Assembly: GCF_004211145.1 (NCBI RefSeq)
Contig: NZ_SEBS01000004.1
Location: forward strand, 62,001-126,000
Origin: Flavobacterium sp.
GTDB lineage: Bacteria; Bacteroidota; Bacteroidia; Flavobacteriales; Flavobacteriaceae
Direction of reading: 5' to 3'
Length of the DNA stretch: 64,000 nt
The notes under the pieces are model-generated. The model was not told where the DNA came from and ran no database searches. It saw nothing but the letters and a program-made list of their open reading frames with translations. Shown piece after piece: positions 51,146 to 60,019 of the stretch. The translations under genes were made by a program, and so were the position numbers. Every line of letters starts with the position of its first letter. Positions within the stretch are counted from its first letter, which is position 1.

Positions 51146-52755
51146 TGCGCTGCGATTTTAAGTTCGGCCGAATTGATCACGCGTTCGCGGATCTGTTTGG
51201 CATATTCGTCGTCTTCGCGGTGCGCGATCAACAAGACCTGCAAGCCGTTCTGTTGCCCGAAAGCCAGCAATTCGTAATACATTTTTTCGCTGTGGCCTGT
51301 CGTCGGGCTTTTCAAGGTCATGGTTCCGTAGGCTTTTCGGCCCGAAATTCCCTTATCGGTGTTGAATTCTTCCTGCTTGATGAGCATGTTGCTCGCGCCT
51401 TGTGACTCCATCGCATGCAGATAGCCTTCGACGCCTTTCTCGAGATCGATCTGGGTTTCACCTTTGTAGTTGATCGTTCCGGCGATGATGTAGAAATTGT
51501 CGGTGAGCGAGCCGTACGTGAACATTTGCATGTCCTTGATGAGCGCCGCGGCATCTTTGGGCAGGCGCTGCTTGTCGTCTCGCTTCAGGACTTTGGGCGT
51601 TTCGATCGCGATGGCCGGATTTCCGTATTCGCTATACACCCATTCGCCGTCGAGCAAATCCTTCGTCGGATGCCCGATGAGATTGTCTTTCACGTAATCG
51701 AAGCCTTTTGTCGCCACGAAAAACACAAAAGTCCCCAACAAAAGCAATGCGAAAACCCCGACGCCCGCAAAAATCCGGTTGCGCTTTTGGCGTTTGAGCA
51801 TCTTTTGTCGTTGCAGTTCGTGGAACAATTCGGTTTCTTCGTCTTCTTCCTCTTTCGGAACCGATTTGTCGATCACGACGATTACCTTTTCGATTTTTTC
51901 GCGGTCGCCGACGATTTCGAAATCCATCGGACGCGATTTCGCAAACTTCACCAAATCGGCGGTTTTCAAGACGCGCTCGAGATTTTCGAACGTTTCCTGG
52001 TTCACGGGCATTTTCTTGTTCGAAGCCGCGTTTCTCAAGGCGACGATGAGTTCCGACGTCGTGCTTTCCATGGCCGGAATATGTACGACTTCTTCGATGT
52101 ATGTTCGTGCGATGTCGGTCAATTCCGAATAATAATCCTTGACTTCGCCTCGCTGAACGAGCTGCTTCTTCTCGAGGTTCGACAGCAATGCGTTCGCTTT
52201 CTCTATGGGCGATTTGTAGATGATTTCGTCGGTTTTCTTCTTCTGAAGTTTTTTGACCAGAAGATAAACGCCATATCCGATGGCCGCGAGCAAAACCAAT
52301 CCGAGCAAGTAGCCCCAAATTCCCCAACCGACGCTCGGCGCTTCCATGATCGGTTTGATGTCGTACAACTTTTGCTTGAGCGTATCGACAACGACATTTG
52401 AAACCTCAACGGTCAAACTGTCGGAGAAATATGGTTTGTCGTTGATGATGACTTTGAGTTGCGGAACCGTGTAACGCCCCGAATCGAATTGTGTCAATCC
52501 GTATTTCTTGACGAGTTCGTAGCGATCGCCTTTCTTGACGGTGTCGATGACGTAATTTCGAATAACCTCAAGATTCCCGAAATTCGTTCCGCTCGGGAAC
52601 GTTACGTTCGACAATGTATCGACGTTCGTACGCAACGTCAAATTGAATTGCGCGCCTATTTTGTTTTTGGTCGTATCGATGCTCGTCTCGACGCGTTTCT
52701 GGGCAAACCCGAACGCCGAAACCAACAACAATGCGAGATACAGAATTTTTTTCAT
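51142..52755 (-). CDS. DUF4381-like membrane protein of the Bat operon, with long C-terminal extension
   Basis: 537 residues. Signal peptide (MKKILYLALLLVSAFGFA), periplasmic beta domain to about 140, a membrane helix at about 148-168 (GIWGYLLGLVLLAAIGYGVYLLV), a cytosolic helical part (about 170-335), a second helix at about 340-360 (IFAGVGVFALLLLGTFVFFV), and a final 170-residue domain with DGEWVYSEYGNPAIAIETP. The last domain is not part of ordinary DUF4381 proteins. It abuts DUF58 upstream and overlaps batA. Confidence 0.82.
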   Translation of the reverse strand: MKKILYLALLLVSAFGFAQKRVETSIDTTKNKIGAQFNLTLRTNVDTLSNVTFPSGTNFGNLEVIRNYVIDTVKKGDRYELVKKYGLTQFDSGRYTVPQLKVIINDKPYFSDSLTVEVSNVVVDTLKQKLYDIKPIMEAPSVGWGIWGYLLGLVLLAAIGYGVYLLVKKLQKKKTDEIIYKSPIEKANALLSNLEKKQLVQRGEVKDYYSELTDIARTYIEEVVHIPAMESTTSELIVALRNAASNKKMPVNQETFENLERVLKTADLVKFAKSRPMDFEIVGDREKIEKVIVVIDKSVPKEEEDEETELFHELQRQKMLKRQKRNRIFAGVGVFALLLLGTFVFFVATKGFDYVKDNLIGHPTKDLLDGEWVYSEYGNPAIAIETPKVLKRDDKQRLPKDAAALIKDMQMFTYGSLTDNFYIIAGTINYKGETQIDLEKGVEGYLHAMESQGASNMLIKQEEFNTDKGISGRKAYGTMTLKSPTTGHSEKMYYELLAFGQQNGLQVLLIAHREDDEYAKQIRERVINSAELKIAAQ

Positions 52756-53622
52756 TTACGTCCTGGATTTGAAATAGCCCAGTAATTTGGTCACGTAACT
52801 TTCATCGACGCGCGTATTTACAGTGCCCGCGCCACATTTGCTGAAAGTTTCCTTGAAATATTTGATTTTTTCGTGATAGTATTTTTCGTAATCGAGCCGC
52901 ACTGATTTCGCGCTCGTATTCACCAATCGTTGTTCGCCTGTTTCGGCATCGAGCATCGGGACGATTCCGAGGTTCGGGAGTTTTTCCTCTCTCGGATCAT
53001 AGACGCGGATGCCCGTGATGTCGTGCTTTTTGGATGCGATTTTCAGGACGTGTTCGTAATCGGGCGACATGAAATCGGAAATCAAGAACACGATCGCTTT
53101 CTTTTTTTGCACCGACGACAGGAATTTCAACGCTTGTGCGACATCTGTTTTACGGCTTTTCGGCTTGAATTCGATAAGCTCGCGAATGATGCGCAACACG
53201 TGCGATTTCCCTTTCTTGGGCGGAATGTACAGTTCGATCTGGTCTGAAAACAAGACCAATCCGATCTTGTCGTTGTTCTGCGTCGCTGAAAATGCCATCG
53301 TCGCGGCAATTTCGGTCACGATTTCATCCTTGGATTGGCTTTTCGAGCCGAAACTTTCGGAGCCCGAAACGTCGACCATGAGCATCATCGTAAGTTCGCG
53401 TTCTTCCTCGAAAACCTTGACATACGGTTCGTTGTAGCGCGCCGTCACGTTCCAGTCGATCGAACGGATATCGTCCCCGAACTGGTATTGGCGCACTTCG
53501 CTGAAGGTCATGCCTCGGCCTTTGAAAGACGTGTGATATTCGCCCGAGAAGATGTGATCGCTCAATCGTCGGGTCTTGATCTCGATTTTACGGACTTTTT
53601 TGAGAAGATCCTTGGTATCCAT
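52756..53622 (-). CDS. DUF58 (VWA-like) protein of the Bat operon
   Basis: 288 residues, soluble. DUF58 signature MTFSEVRQYQFGDDIRSIDWNVTAR near 36-60, then a VWA-like fold with MVDVSGSESFG near 80. In MoxR/DUF58 modules it is thought to be the adaptor or client of the ATPase. Directly joined to the next gene (0-base gap) and 91 bases downstream of moxR. Confidence 0.92.
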   Translation of the reverse strand: MDTKDLLKKVRKIEIKTRRLSDHIFSGEYHTSFKGRGMTFSEVRQYQFGDDIRSIDWNVTARYNEPYVKVFEEERELTMMLMVDVSGSESFGSKSQSKDEIVTEIAATMAFSATQNNDKIGLVLFSDQIELYIPPKKGKSHVLRIIRELIEFKPKSRKTDVAQALKFLSSVQKKKAIVFLISDFMSPDYEHVLKIASKKHDITGIRVYDPREEKLPNLGIVPMLDAETGEQRLVNTSAKSVRLDYEKYYHEKIKYFKETFSKCGAGTVNTRVDESYVTKLLGYFKSRT

Positions 53623-53634
53623 TTTTTTTAGATT

Positions 53635-53711
53635 TGAGTATTGAGATAATCGTATTGAGACGAGACGTCAATCAGCGACAATCTCAAGACTCAATACTCA
53701 TGACTCATATC
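53635..53711. repeat. Palindromic heptamer array (TCAAGAC/TCAATAC words)
   Basis: 53684-53711 holds four 7-base words (TCAAGAC, TCAATAC, TCATGAC, TCATATC). The left part (from 53635) carries GAGTATTGAG on the other strand and can pair with it over 11 bases. The word TCAAGAC is used again at 63428-63455. Confidence 0.75.
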
Positions 53712-53713
53712 TA

Positions 53714-54718
53714 TTAAGGCACTTCGACTTCGTTGACGATCTTGTTGATGATGTCGACCGACGTGATGTTCTCCGCCTCAGCCTCATACGTAACCCCGAT
53801 CCTGTGGCGCAACACGTCATGGACGACGGCGCGGACATCTTCAGGAATCACGTAACCGCGACGCTTGATGAACGCATAACACTTGGCGGCAGTGGCCAAA
53901 TTGATGCTTCCGCGTGGCGACGATCCGAAACTGATCAATGGTTTCAGGCTTTCGAGTCTATATTTTTCGGGGTAACGCGTGGCGAAAATGATGTCGAGGA
54001 TGTATTTCTCGATTTTCTCGTCCATATACACTTCACGGACAGCGGCTTGGGCGCGCAAGATCTGGTCGATTGAGATGACTTGGTTTATTTTTTCGAACGC
54101 ACCTTTCAAATTCTGGCGGATTACGAGTCGCTCGTCTTCCATCTTGGGGTAATCGATGACGGTCTTGAGCATGAAACGGTCGACCTGGGCTTCAGGCAAC
54201 GGATACGTTCCTTCCTGTTCGATCGGGTTCTGGGTCGCGAGAACCAAAAACGGCTTGTCCAATTTGAACGTCGTATCGCCGATCGTGACTTGTTTTTCCT
54301 GCATCGCCTCGAGCAACGCCGATTGCACTTTGGCAGGCGCACGGTTGATCTCGTCGGCAAGTACGAAATTCGCGAAGATCGGCCCTTTCTTGATCGAGAA
54401 TTCGTTGGCTTTTATGTTGTAGATCATCGTTCCCACGACGTCGGCGGGAAGCAAATCGGGGGTAAACTGTATGCGGCTGAACGAACCGTGAACGGCCTGA
54501 GACAACGTATTGATCGCAAGCGTCTTTGCAAGTCCGGGAACACCTTCAAGCAAAATGTGACCTTGTCCCAGAAGTCCGATAAGCAATCGCTCCGTCATGT
54601 GTTTTTGCCCGACGATTACCTTTCCGATTTCAAGGTTAAGCAGGTCGATAAAAGCACTTTCTCTCTCTATTTTTTCATTGATTGCCCTTATGTCTAAAGC
54701 GGCACTGGTGTCTTCCAT
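53714..54718 (-). CDS. MoxR-family AAA+ ATPase
   Basis: 334 residues. Walker A LLEGVPGLAKT near 75-86, Walker B NFVLADEINRAP near 140-150, sensor 1 LVLATQNPIEQEG near 185, and the arginine-finger and lid part near 270-300 (GSSPRGSINLATAAKCYAF). MoxR proteins act as chaperones that load or activate VWA proteins, here DUF58, BatA and BatB. First gene of the operon. Confidence 0.95.
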   Translation of the reverse strand: MEDTSAALDIRAINEKIERESAFIDLLNLEIGKVIVGQKHMTERLLIGLLGQGHILLEGVPGLAKTLAINTLSQAVHGSFSRIQFTPDLLPADVVGTMIYNIKANEFSIKKGPIFANFVLADEINRAPAKVQSALLEAMQEKQVTIGDTTFKLDKPFLVLATQNPIEQEGTYPLPEAQVDRFMLKTVIDYPKMEDERLVIRQNLKGAFEKINQVISIDQILRAQAAVREVYMDEKIEKYILDIIFATRYPEKYRLESLKPLISFGSSPRGSINLATAAKCYAFIKRRGYVIPEDVRAVVHDVLRHRIGVTYEAEAENITSVDIINKIVNEVEVP

Positions 54719-54725
54719 TCTGAGA

Positions 54726-54741
54726 TTATTTAGTTAAATAA
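54726..54741. promoter_or_regulatory. A/T palindrome next to the moxR start
   Basis: TTATTTA, GT, TAAATAA: perfect 7+7 dyad 8 bases upstream of the moxR ATG. A/T-only arms weaken the case; it may be an operator or chance. Confidence 0.3.
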
Positions 54742-54887
54742 ATGTTTGGTCGAAATGAACAGCGCAAATTGGAAATTTAATTGGTTTTCAAATGTTAACG
54801 CTCCGTTAAAAAATCTTTGAAACCCCTGTATTTAAGGATGATTTGTGATTTTGTTTTTATAATTTTAAGACCGCTAATAAACACCTC

Positions 54888-55757
54888 TTGAAAACAACAT
54901 TATCGCCCGTAATTTCGGGTACCATGAATTGGGGCGCCTGGGACAAAAAGCTCAGCGCCGACGAGATGGCAAACACCATCGACATTTGCCTCGAAAACGG
55001 AATCACCACTTTTGACCACGCCGATATTTACGGCGGTTACACGACCGAGGAAGAGTTCGGTCACGGATTCAAAAAAAGCCGCGTGAACCGTGAAAAAATC
55101 CAACTTATTTCAAAGTGCGGCATCCAGCACATCACCGGAAATCGCAGCAATCGCATCAAACATTACGATTACAGCAAGGAATATATCATTTGGTCGGTCG
55201 AGAATTCGCTCAAGAATCTGCAGACAGAATTTCTCGACGTATTGTTGTTGCACCGACCGAGTCCTTTGATGGTCGCCGACGAAATTGCCGAAGCGATCAC
55301 GAAACTGCAATCGGAAGGGAAAATCGTCGACTTCGGTCTGTCGAATTTCACGCCTTCGCAAACCGATTTGATCCAGCAAAAAATTAAAGTCGACTACAAC
55401 CAGATCCAATTCTCGGCGACGAATTTCGAGCCGATGATCGACGGAAGCCTCGACCACATGCAGGTTCATGGCATCCGTCCGATGGCTTGGAATCCGCTCG
55501 GAAATGTATTCCGCGAAGATTCGGAACAGACGCGCTGGCTCAAAAGATTGCTCGCCTCGTTGGTCACGAAATACGAAGTCGGAGCCGATGTCTTACTGCT
55601 CGCCTGGATTCTAAAACATCCCGCGAACATCATCCCGATTGCGGGAACGGTTAACGTCGCGCGCATCCAACAACTCATGAAAGCGACCAAGATCGAGATG
55701 GAACTCGAGGATTGGTTTGCGATCTGGACGGAAAGTATGGGCGATAAAGTGCCGTGA
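54888..55757 (+). CDS. Aldo-keto reductase (YdhF-like), TTG start
   Basis: 289 residues starting at TTG 54888 (MKTTLSPVISGTMNWGAWDK); an in-frame stop sits just upstream and no ATG gives a complete barrel. Aldo-keto reductase fold: TFDHADIYGGYTTEEEFG with Asp and the catalytic Tyr, SKCGIQ with Lys, LLLHRPSPLM with His, and the NADPH region ADVLLLAWILKHPANIIPIAGT. Likely NADPH-dependent, substrate unknown. Stop codon lies 1 base before a seven-copy heptamer array. Confidence 0.92.
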   Translation: MKTTLSPVISGTMNWGAWDKKLSADEMANTIDICLENGITTFDHADIYGGYTTEEEFGHGFKKSRVNREKIQLISKCGIQHITGNRSNRIKHYDYSKEYIIWSVENSLKNLQTEFLDVLLLHRPSPLMVADEIAEAITKLQSEGKIVDFGLSNFTPSQTDLIQQKIKVDYNQIQFSATNFEPMIDGSLDHMQVHGIRPMAWNPLGNVFREDSEQTRWLKRLLASLVTKYEVGADVLLLAWILKHPANIIPIAGTVNVARIQQLMKATKIEMELEDWFAIWTESMGDKVP

Positions 55758-55758
55758 T

Positions 55759-55915
55759 GCTGTAAGCTGTAAGCTGTAAGCTGTAAGCTGTAAGCTGTAA
55801 GCTGTAAGCAAAAATATTCGCTGCCGAATCCAACTTTACAATCGAAGAAAGAATGTCATCTTACCCCGAAAAAAGCCTAAAGCTTACAGCTTAAAGCCTA
55901 AAGCCTAAAGCTAAA
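55759..55915. repeat. Seven tandem GCTGTAA heptamers with inverted partner words
   Basis: 55759-55807 is seven exact copies of GCTGTAA. 55873-55915 carries AGCTTACAGC (reverse complement of the repeat, 55881-55890) and several AAAGCCTA-like words. The two sides can fold on each other across about 65 bases. They fill the gap between the aldo-keto reductase and the SDR gene. Confidence 0.85.
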
Positions 55916-55919
55916 AACA

Positions 55920-56669
55920 ATGAAAACAGTCCTCATAACCGGCGCCACCAGCGGAATAGGCCGCGCCACCGCCCGAATTTTCGCAAAAAACAGCTACAAG
56001 GTAATCATCTGCGGACGACGCGAGGACCGACTCGCCGAACTGCAGGACGAACTTTCACAACGCACCGAAGTCCACACGTTGCTGTTCGATGTTTCAAAGA
56101 AAAAATCAGTGCTCGAAGCGATCGCATCCTTGCCCGAAAACTTTGCCGCGATCGACGTTTTGATCAATAATGCCGGAAACGCTCACGGCCTCGACCCGAT
56201 CCAAAATGGCGACCTTGACGATTGGGATGCGATGATCGACATAAACGTCAATGGATTGCTCTATGTTTCGAAAGCGATAATTCCGGGAATGGTCGACAGG
56301 CGAAAAGGCCATATCATCAACATCGGATCGATCGCAGGAAAAGAAGTCTATGCGAACGGCAACGTGTACTGCGCGACGAAACACGCCGTCGATGCGTTGA
56401 CGAAATCCATGCTCATCGACTTGAATCCATTCGGAATAAAAGTCGGGGCGGTTCATCCTGGAATGGTCGAAACCGAATTCAGCGAAGTGCGATTCAAGGG
56501 CGATGCCGATCGCGCCGCCAATGTTTATAAGGGTTTGACGCCGCTTTCGCCTGATGACGTCGCCGATACGATTCATTTTGTGGTGTCGCGGCCGTATCAT
56601 ATCAATATTTCGGATTTGGTGATTTTACCGACGGCTCAGGCTTCGGCGACAGTCGTAAAGCGCGACTAA
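55920..56669 (+). CDS. Short-chain dehydrogenase/reductase
   Basis: 249 residues. Cofactor motif TGATSGIGRA (7-16), Arg at GRRE consistent with NADP preference, NNAGNAHG near 88-95, catalytic Ser in NIGSIAGKE and YxxxK in VYCATKHAVDAL near 150. Resembles YdfG-type serine/3-hydroxy acid dehydrogenases (ending GLTPLSPDDVADTIHFVVSRP). Exact substrate not determined. Confidence 0.93.
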   Translation: MKTVLITGATSGIGRATARIFAKNSYKVIICGRREDRLAELQDELSQRTEVHTLLFDVSKKKSVLEAIASLPENFAAIDVLINNAGNAHGLDPIQNGDLDDWDAMIDINVNGLLYVSKAIIPGMVDRRKGHIINIGSIAGKEVYANGNVYCATKHAVDALTKSMLIDLNPFGIKVGAVHPGMVETEFSEVRFKGDADRAANVYKGLTPLSPDDVADTIHFVVSRPYHINISDLVILPTAQASATVVKRD

Positions 56670-56691
56670 TTACTGCATATTATTCTTTTTT

Positions 56692-56785
56692 CGACACGAA
56701 GACACAAAGCCGCGAAGTCACAAAGGACGTGCATGCTTTACATAAAAAAACTTCGTGCCTTCGTGCCTTCGTGTCTTCGTGTCTG
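56692..56785. repeat. Palindrome of 8-base CACGAAG words
   Basis: Left arm 56692-56726 has ACACGAAG, ACACAAAG, CCGCGAAG, TCACAAAG; right arm 56751-56782 has CTTCGTGC twice and CTTCGTGT twice, the opposite strand of the same word. Loop of about 24 bases. The same word makes up the core of the tandem repeats at 62140-62550. Confidence 0.8.
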
Positions 56786-56865
56786 CCAGCGCAGCGAAAT
56801 AATCTTTTTATTCATTACCAAAAAAATTTAACGCTATAAAAACGTAAGATTCACTAAGTTGCAAA

Positions 56866-58011
56866 ATGATAAACAAACGCCTTCTAATCAAAAACCTGCT
56901 CGCGCATAACGACGAAAGCAGTTTTTATGACAAGAAGCGGCAACTGAACCTGCACACGAAAGAAGGCAAAGCCAAGTTCCTAAAACACATTTGCGCGCTT
57001 TCAAATTCGAATCCCGCGAACAATTCGTATATCGTTGTCGGCGTTGAAGATCAGGACAATGCGATTGTGGGCGATGACTTTTTTGACGACAGCCGAATCC
57101 AGAATCTGGTGAACGCATTTCTCGAAAATCCACCGAGAATCCAATACGAGAATGTGCCTTTTCCAAATTTGCCCAAAGATCGCGTCGTTGGTTTAGTCAC
57201 GATCAGGCCGAAGACAAAAACGTCCTTCTTCAAGAAAAACATCCATACAATCCCGATGAATTCGGTGTTCATCCGCGTAGGCAGCAATTCGATGCCCGTT
57301 GAAAATGTGGCCGAAAAGAATTACCAGAACACGCAGATCGTAATCGACATCGAGAATAATTCACGCAACAGTATCGGCTACACGCTCGACGGCGTAATTG
57401 ATTTCATGAACAACCGACATCCCGACATCGGGCCGAAATACAAAGTCTTCAAGGAACTTTTCGTGATTTGCTGGGCCGGAAACAAACGCCGCGTGCGCGA
57501 GCAGACTTTTTTTTCGCGCGTCGATATCGAACTCATAAACGAACAGGTGAAATTGTTTTATTCGGCACTCGACGACGTTACGATCGAGTACGATGACGAT
57601 TCGTTCACGATCACCGAATATGTGCCACTTGGCTTGAACGACAAGACGAGTTATTATCCGCTCGAAACCCAGACAATAAAATTTTACGATAACGGTTATT
57701 ACAAGATTGACCGACATTTTTTGTTCGAGCCGCCTCAGTTCAATCGGAAAATGCTGCATCACATCTACAATTCCAACCTTTCGCTGATCGACAAGATGAA
57801 AAAAGAAATCGCGCTCTCCACGAGGGAAAAACGCGATTTGGAAAATTTGGCCTCGACGTTTATGATCTGCTATCTGAACGGTTTCGACGATGCCAAACAA
57901 AAACTTATTGATACAAAATCCTTGCTCAAATCCCAGCCGAATCCCAGTGTTTACTTGTCGTTCAAGGAAGCGATGCGGGTTTTGAGGAAGATGAAATATG
58001 ATGTGCAGTGA
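56866..58011 (+). CDS. Schlafen/AlbA_2-type putative nucleic-acid-binding protein
   Basis: 381 residues. N-terminal AlbA_2 (Schlafen) domain at about 15-150: HNDESSFYDKKRQLNLHTKEGK, HICALSNSNPANNSYIVVGVED and the RVGSNSMPV block where RxG is typical. A C-terminal domain of 220 residues is not assigned with certainty (I think DUF5929). Annotated in many genomes as ATP-binding, but the N-terminal fold is better linked to nucleic-acid binding. Stops on the base next to the opposing gene. Confidence 0.78.
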   Translation: MINKRLLIKNLLAHNDESSFYDKKRQLNLHTKEGKAKFLKHICALSNSNPANNSYIVVGVEDQDNAIVGDDFFDDSRIQNLVNAFLENPPRIQYENVPFPNLPKDRVVGLVTIRPKTKTSFFKKNIHTIPMNSVFIRVGSNSMPVENVAEKNYQNTQIVIDIENNSRNSIGYTLDGVIDFMNNRHPDIGPKYKVFKELFVICWAGNKRRVREQTFFSRVDIELINEQVKLFYSALDDVTIEYDDDSFTITEYVPLGLNDKTSYYPLETQTIKFYDNGYYKIDRHFLFEPPQFNRKMLHHIYNSNLSLIDKMKKEIALSTREKRDLENLASTFMICYLNGFDDAKQKLIDTKSLLKSQPNPSVYLSFKEAMRVLRKMKYDVQ

Positions 58012-58611
58012 TTACTTTTTTATGCCCCATTTTTCCTGTAAGCTGGGCGGGATGTTCCAAGATTTTAAATAATCCCCACTCACAAGATAGTAATTAACCG
58101 AAATGCCTTCCCTTTTGAGTTTTTCCAAAAGCTTTATCCACTCAAAAGCTTTTTCGTCGTTTAATTTTCCACTGTAAGTCGTAAAAGTCAGGAACACGTT
58201 TACAGATGCGATGGAATCATCGATTTTAGGCTGAAGCAATTCTTTAAAATCGGAAAGTTTTCTTGTGCTGTCTGCCGGCAAAGTTGCGAGCGACGTCATA
58301 TCCGATATAAAATCCCCAACTTTAGCGTTACAGTTTTCGGTCGTTTTGGGGTAGCTGACCGCAAATCCTTTTTCATTAAAAAAATAGGCATTGGGGAAAC
58401 TCAAAAATTTCCTTTGAGATGCTTTTCCAAACGACATTAAATCTTTAAATACGTACGTTTTGCTCGTGTCTACATCGTGCTGTTGCAAATACAAACTGAT
58501 GGATTGTCTTGTTTCTAGTTCAGGTTTTTTAATACCATAAGATGTTTTTAGTGCGGCTGTACAACAAGCTAAAACAAATACGACAAGGCAATAAAGCAGT
58601 ATTTTTTTCAT
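58012..58611 (-). CDS. Lipoprotein or secreted protein of unknown function, 199 residues
   Basis: Start MKKILLYCLVVFVLACCTAALK: signal with Cys at 16-17 (lipobox VLAC). The rest is cytosol-foreign, mixed alpha/beta (YVFKDLMSFGKASQRKF, DDSIASVNVFLTFTTYSGK, KLKREGISVNYYLVSGDYLKSW). It has the look of a thiol-redox-associated envelope protein with a wide-spaced Cys, but no family is recognised. A/T-richer than genes on either side. Co-oriented with the next small gene (44 bases). Confidence 0.65.
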   Translation of the reverse strand: MKKILLYCLVVFVLACCTAALKTSYGIKKPELETRQSISLYLQQHDVDTSKTYVFKDLMSFGKASQRKFLSFPNAYFFNEKGFAVSYPKTTENCNAKVGDFISDMTSLATLPADSTRKLSDFKELLQPKIDDSIASVNVFLTFTTYSGKLNDEKAFEWIKLLEKLKREGISVNYYLVSGDYLKSWNIPPSLQEKWGIKK

Positions 58612-58655
58612 TTGATTGGAAAAGGGCTTGAATTTCACAAGCCCTATTTGTTTGT

Positions 58656-59066
58656 TTAAAAAGTACAATTATACGTATTTGTCTTTGGATCAAGAACTAC
58701 CGGATAACTCCCTTTTTTGACTACGTACTTCGAAAATCCCAAAGCCCTGGCTGCCGCCGGACTAACCACGAAATCTTCTTCCACGAGAAAATTGTTGTTC
58801 GGAAATTTTGACTTATTCAAATTAAAAGTTTCGGCTGAAAAAGCGACATTGACTTTTCCGTTTTTTCCAAACGCTTGAACAATGTTGATCACATCTTCAA
58901 TTTCCAAATCGATGTCAAACAAACAAATTCCAAAACCGCCGCAATTCATTGAAACGCGTCCGAACCTCAAGTGGATTTTTTGGGTGCCGAATTCGGACGA
59001 TTTTTGTGCCTCCATTGGAGCAATTAAAAATAACGTGGCTACGATACTAAAGAAAATAGTTTTCAT
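58656..59066 (-). CDS. Small secreted protein of unknown function, 136 residues
   Basis: Signal peptide MKTIFFSIVATLFLIAPMEA. Mature part has CGGFGICLFDIDLEIE and a C-terminal half NNNFLVEEDFVVSPAAARALGFSKYVVKKGSY. No family recognised. A/T-richer than its surroundings, like the following gene; the two probably form one transcript. Confidence 0.65.
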   Translation of the reverse strand: MKTIFFSIVATLFLIAPMEAQKSSEFGTQKIHLRFGRVSMNCGGFGICLFDIDLEIEDVINIVQAFGKNGKVNVAFSAETFNLNKSKFPNNNFLVEEDFVVSPAAARALGFSKYVVKKGSYPVVLDPKTNTYNCTF

Positions 59067-59225
59067 GGTGAATAAAATTAAGATTGATTAATAATTAAAA
59101 AAAATTCCGCGCGGATTAGTTTTGTAAAACTCCAACTTTCAATCGGTTACACATTCCATGTTTTCTGTAAGAAGTGTTAAAATAATTAGATTTCGGCCCG
59201 ATACGCCATAAATTTAAATAGAACG

Positions 59226-59233
59226 TATTTTTG
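59226..59233 (+). promoter_or_regulatory. -7 box TATTTTTG immediately before the phosphoesterase ATG
   Basis: Exact consensus ending 4 bases before the ATG at 59238. Transcription would begin at or within a base or two of the ATG, a leaderless arrangement. Confidence 0.5.
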
Positions 59234-59237
59234 CATC

Positions 59238-59966
59238 ATGAAACGCACCCTTGCCATTGGCGACATCCACGGCGGTCTTCGCGCACTCGAGCAGGTTTTC
59301 GAGAGAGCGAACGTCACGACCAACGACAAACTTATTTTTCTGGGAGATTATGTCGACGGTTGGAGCCAATCGCCACAAGTGCTGGATTTCCTGATCGACT
59401 TAAGTAAAAAGCAGGAGTGTGTGATGCTGCGCGGCAACCACGATGACCTATTGTTGGAATGGCTGCGCGGCAAGGAAAATAAATTGTGGCACCAACACGG
59501 AGGCGAGGCAACGATCCTCGCGTATTCGAAATTGCCCGATGATGCTAAAGCCGACCACATCATCTTCCTCGAAAAACTTGAAAATTATTACATCGATACC
59601 AATAACCGATTGTTTGTCCACGCAGGTTTCACGAATCTTCACGGCGTGACCCACGAATATTTTCCGAGGTTGCTGTTTTGGGAACGAACGCTTTGGGAGA
59701 CCGCTTTGGCGCTGGATCCGACGATGAGCGTCAAAAGTCCTTTTTATCCAAAGCGATTTACTATTTATAACGAAGTTTACATCGGGCACACGCCGGTCAC
59801 GCGTATCGATGAGATGACACCACAGAATCGCGCGAACATCTGGAACGTAGATACAGGCGCGGCTTTCAAGGGAAAACTGTCGGTTTTGGATGTCGACACC
59901 AAAGAGTTCTGGCAAAGCGACACGCTTCCCGAATTGTATCCTGATGAAATCGGTCGTAACAAATAA
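59238..59966 (+). CDS. Calcineurin-like serine/threonine phosphatase or phosphoesterase
   Basis: 242 residues. Two-metal signature complete: GDIHGG (8-13), GDYVDGWSQ near 36, GNHDD near 66, His in NRLFVHAGF near 130 and His in YIGHTPV near 195. Size and pattern are those of the PrpA/ApaH-like PPP group. Substrate (phosphoprotein or dinucleoside polyphosphate) cannot be told. Ends 9 bases before a bidirectional terminator. Confidence 0.93.
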   Translation: MKRTLAIGDIHGGLRALEQVFERANVTTNDKLIFLGDYVDGWSQSPQVLDFLIDLSKKQECVMLRGNHDDLLLEWLRGKENKLWHQHGGEATILAYSKLPDDAKADHIIFLEKLENYYIDTNNRLFVHAGFTNLHGVTHEYFPRLLFWERTLWETALALDPTMSVKSPFYPKRFTIYNEVYIGHTPVTRIDEMTPQNRANIWNVDTGAAFKGKLSVLDVDTKEFWQSDTLPELYPDEIGRNK

Positions 59967-59974
59967 TGTAAACA

Positions 59975-60004
59975 AAAAAATCCCGGCTTTGGACCGGGAT
60001 TTTC
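59975..60004. terminator. Bidirectional terminator
   Basis: AAAATCCCGG and CCGGGATTTT stem around a seven-base loop, with A-run before and T-run after. Serves the phosphoesterase gene and the convergent lipoprotein gene. Confidence 0.85.
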
Positions 60005-60019
60005 TTTCTATTCAATTTT

